Shown piece after piece: positions 12,671-13,424 of a stretch of DNA of 13,424 nucleotides (within the stretch, counting starts at the first letter, position 1; every line of letters begins with the position of its first letter). The position numbers were made by a program, and so were the translations under genes. Source of the stretch: Microcaldota archaeon (GTDB lineage Archaea > Micrarchaeota > Micrarchaeia > Micrarchaeales > CABMGC01). The notes under the pieces were generated by a model. The model made no database searches. It saw only the letters and a program-made list of their open reading frames with translations, and was not told the origin of the DNA. The DNA lies in assembly GCA_021791075.1 (NCBI GenBank), contig JAJYXH010000029.1, forward strand, positions 1-13,424, read 5' to 3'.

Positions 12671-13210
12671 GTGATACTCTCAGACTACGATCTAGATAAC
12701 GCGATACGTGCAAAGAGGCTTGTTGTTAAGCCGTTCCAGAAGGATTCAATAAGGGAGAACGGTCTCGACCTCAGGCTCGACAACGAGATCGCCACGAGGA
12801 ACCCCAAGTTCCCGAAGAGCATGATATTCGATCCAACCAATGCAGAGCACGTGAAGAACGAGTACGTCCTAAGAAAGGGCAACGGCAAGCTCATAATCCG
12901 CTCCGGCGAGCAGGTTCTCCTATCGACAAAGGAGTACCTGAAGCTTCCCGACGACGTGATGGGTTTCGTTGAGCTGAGAAGCACGTGGGCGCGCCACGGA
13001 CTCACCATGCCTCCTACGATAATAGATGCCGGATTCGCGGGAACCATTACGCTTGAGGTCATAAACAACGCGCCCTACTCGATGGCCCTCACGCCCGGAA
13101 TAAGGTTTGCGCACATAATATTCGCTGCGACGCTCAACACGGTAACGAACGCGTACAAGGGCTCGTACTTCAACCAACGCGGGATCAAGCTTCCCAAGAT
13201 CCTCAAGTAA
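12671..13210 (+). CDS. dcd: dCTP deaminase
   Basis: This 179-residue protein converts dCTP to dUTP and may also act on dUTP, as some archaeal members are bifunctional. Landmarks are MILSDYDLDNAI at the start, RENGLDLRL (28-36), ELRSTWARHGL (101-111), the nucleotide-binding IDAGFAGTITLEV (118-130) with catalytic Glu129, and GSYFNQRGIKLP at the end. The GTG start follows GTGATTTT, which can act as a weak ribosome-binding site. With ThyX and Tmk in the same window it belongs to the thymidylate pathway. Confidence 0.93.
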   Translation: MILSDYDLDNAIRAKRLVVKPFQKDSIRENGLDLRLDNEIATRNPKFPKSMIFDPTNAEHVKNEYVLRKGNGKLIIRSGEQVLLSTKEYLKLPDDVMGFVELRSTWARHGLTMPPTIIDAGFAGTITLEVINNAPYSMALTPGIRFAHIIFAATLNTVTNAYKGSYFNQRGIKLPKILK

Positions 13211-13254
13211 GACTAGTGAATAATAAAAAAAACAAAAGGAATAGAGAAATAAAA

Positions 13255-13280
13255 GTGCCAAATGAGTTGGCACCATTTTA
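13255..13280. terminator. Bidirectional terminator hairpin between dcd and the minus-strand partial gene
   Basis: GTGCCAA (13255-13261) pairs with TTGGCAC (13267-13273) around ATGAG. It is followed by CATTTTA on the plus strand and preceded by an A-rich run that reads as T-rich on the minus strand. It sits between two converging genes, as expected for a shared terminator. Confidence 0.6.
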
Positions 13281-13284
13281 ATCT

Positions 13285-13424
13285 TTATCTCGAGAGATCG
13301 TCCGCTTCCTCCTTTGACGCTTCCTGAGAGGTTGGCGTGGGCGCAGATACGAGGACGACGTCACCGACATTCTTTACGTTCTTGTAAAGTATGCTCTTCT
13401 GCTTCAATACCGACTTCGCCTCTC
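13285..13424 (-). CDS. C-terminal part of an unidentified protein (runs off the right edge)
   Basis: The minus-strand frame enters from the right edge and ends at a TAA (13285-13287), giving 46 complete codons. The visible end reads SVLKQKSILYKNVKNVGDV, then VLVSAPTPTSQEAS, then EEADDLSR. It has a short basic, beta-like segment followed by a Pro/Ser/Glu-rich acidic tail. That is too little to name a family. It converges on dcd, and the stop lies just past the shared terminator hairpin. Confidence 0.6.
   Translation of the reverse strand, partial: EAKSVLKQKSILYKNVKNVGDVVLVSAPTPTSQEASKEEADDLSR

Noticed and set aside
12685..13276. Two minus-strand frames across dcd
   Set aside because: They are antisense to an unambiguous dCTP deaminase, and neither resembles a protein family.

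Overview
The window reads as archaeal chromosome. Most genes start 24-30 bases after an A/T-rich TATA-like box with little or no leader. The gene set is archaeal in flavour: a VapBC pair of archaeal type, ThpR, a free-standing MetRS-beta-like tRNA-binding protein, a UPF0200 P-loop kinase and a FlaK/PibD-like prepilin peptidase. There is also a tandem-domain ThyX, an uncommon form. A glycosylation-rich anchored surface protein and very compact packing fit a DPANN-type archaeon, perhaps Micrarchaeota-like. That lineage is an inference and cannot be fixed from this window.

Layout. 1-1402 (minus, running off the left edge) is a membrane-anchored extracellular protein with many N-glycosylation sequons. 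A divergent promoter region with a 9-bp inverted repeat separates it from vapB-vapC and a coupled gene of unknown function. 2742-4633 is a dense housekeeping block: thpR and a tRNA-binding protein from face-to-face promoters, a UPF0200 kinase, and a HIT hydrolase whose stop codon abuts that of the kinase. Next come a small winged-helix protein, an intergenic stretch with a long imperfect hairpin (5116-5200), and an A24 prepilin peptidase. 6255-7973 is a large ThyX-like protein made of two diverged ThyX halves.

From about 8,000 to 11,650 the content becomes accessory and partly decayed. It holds a possible antitoxin remnant, a small membrane ORF, a 53-residue ORF, DUF488, and a Mug-type uracil-DNA glycosylase. 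It also holds a dead fragment carrying the PCQ motif of a cytosine-5 DNA methyltransferase, a class I methyltransferase, a C-terminal fragment that may come from Cas1, the N-terminus of a restriction enzyme, and a conspicuously AT-rich FkbM methyltransferase. I read this as a defence/repair island that has been invaded and eroded. A set of hairpins and a tRNA-Glu(UUC) gene mark its right border.

Housekeeping content resumes with thymidylate kinase and dCTP deaminase, then a bidirectional terminator and the tail of an unidentified minus-strand gene. Together dcd, the ThyX-like gene and tmk cover most of the route from dCTP to dTDP. No dUTPase is visible in the window, and dCTP deaminases of archaea can be bifunctional.
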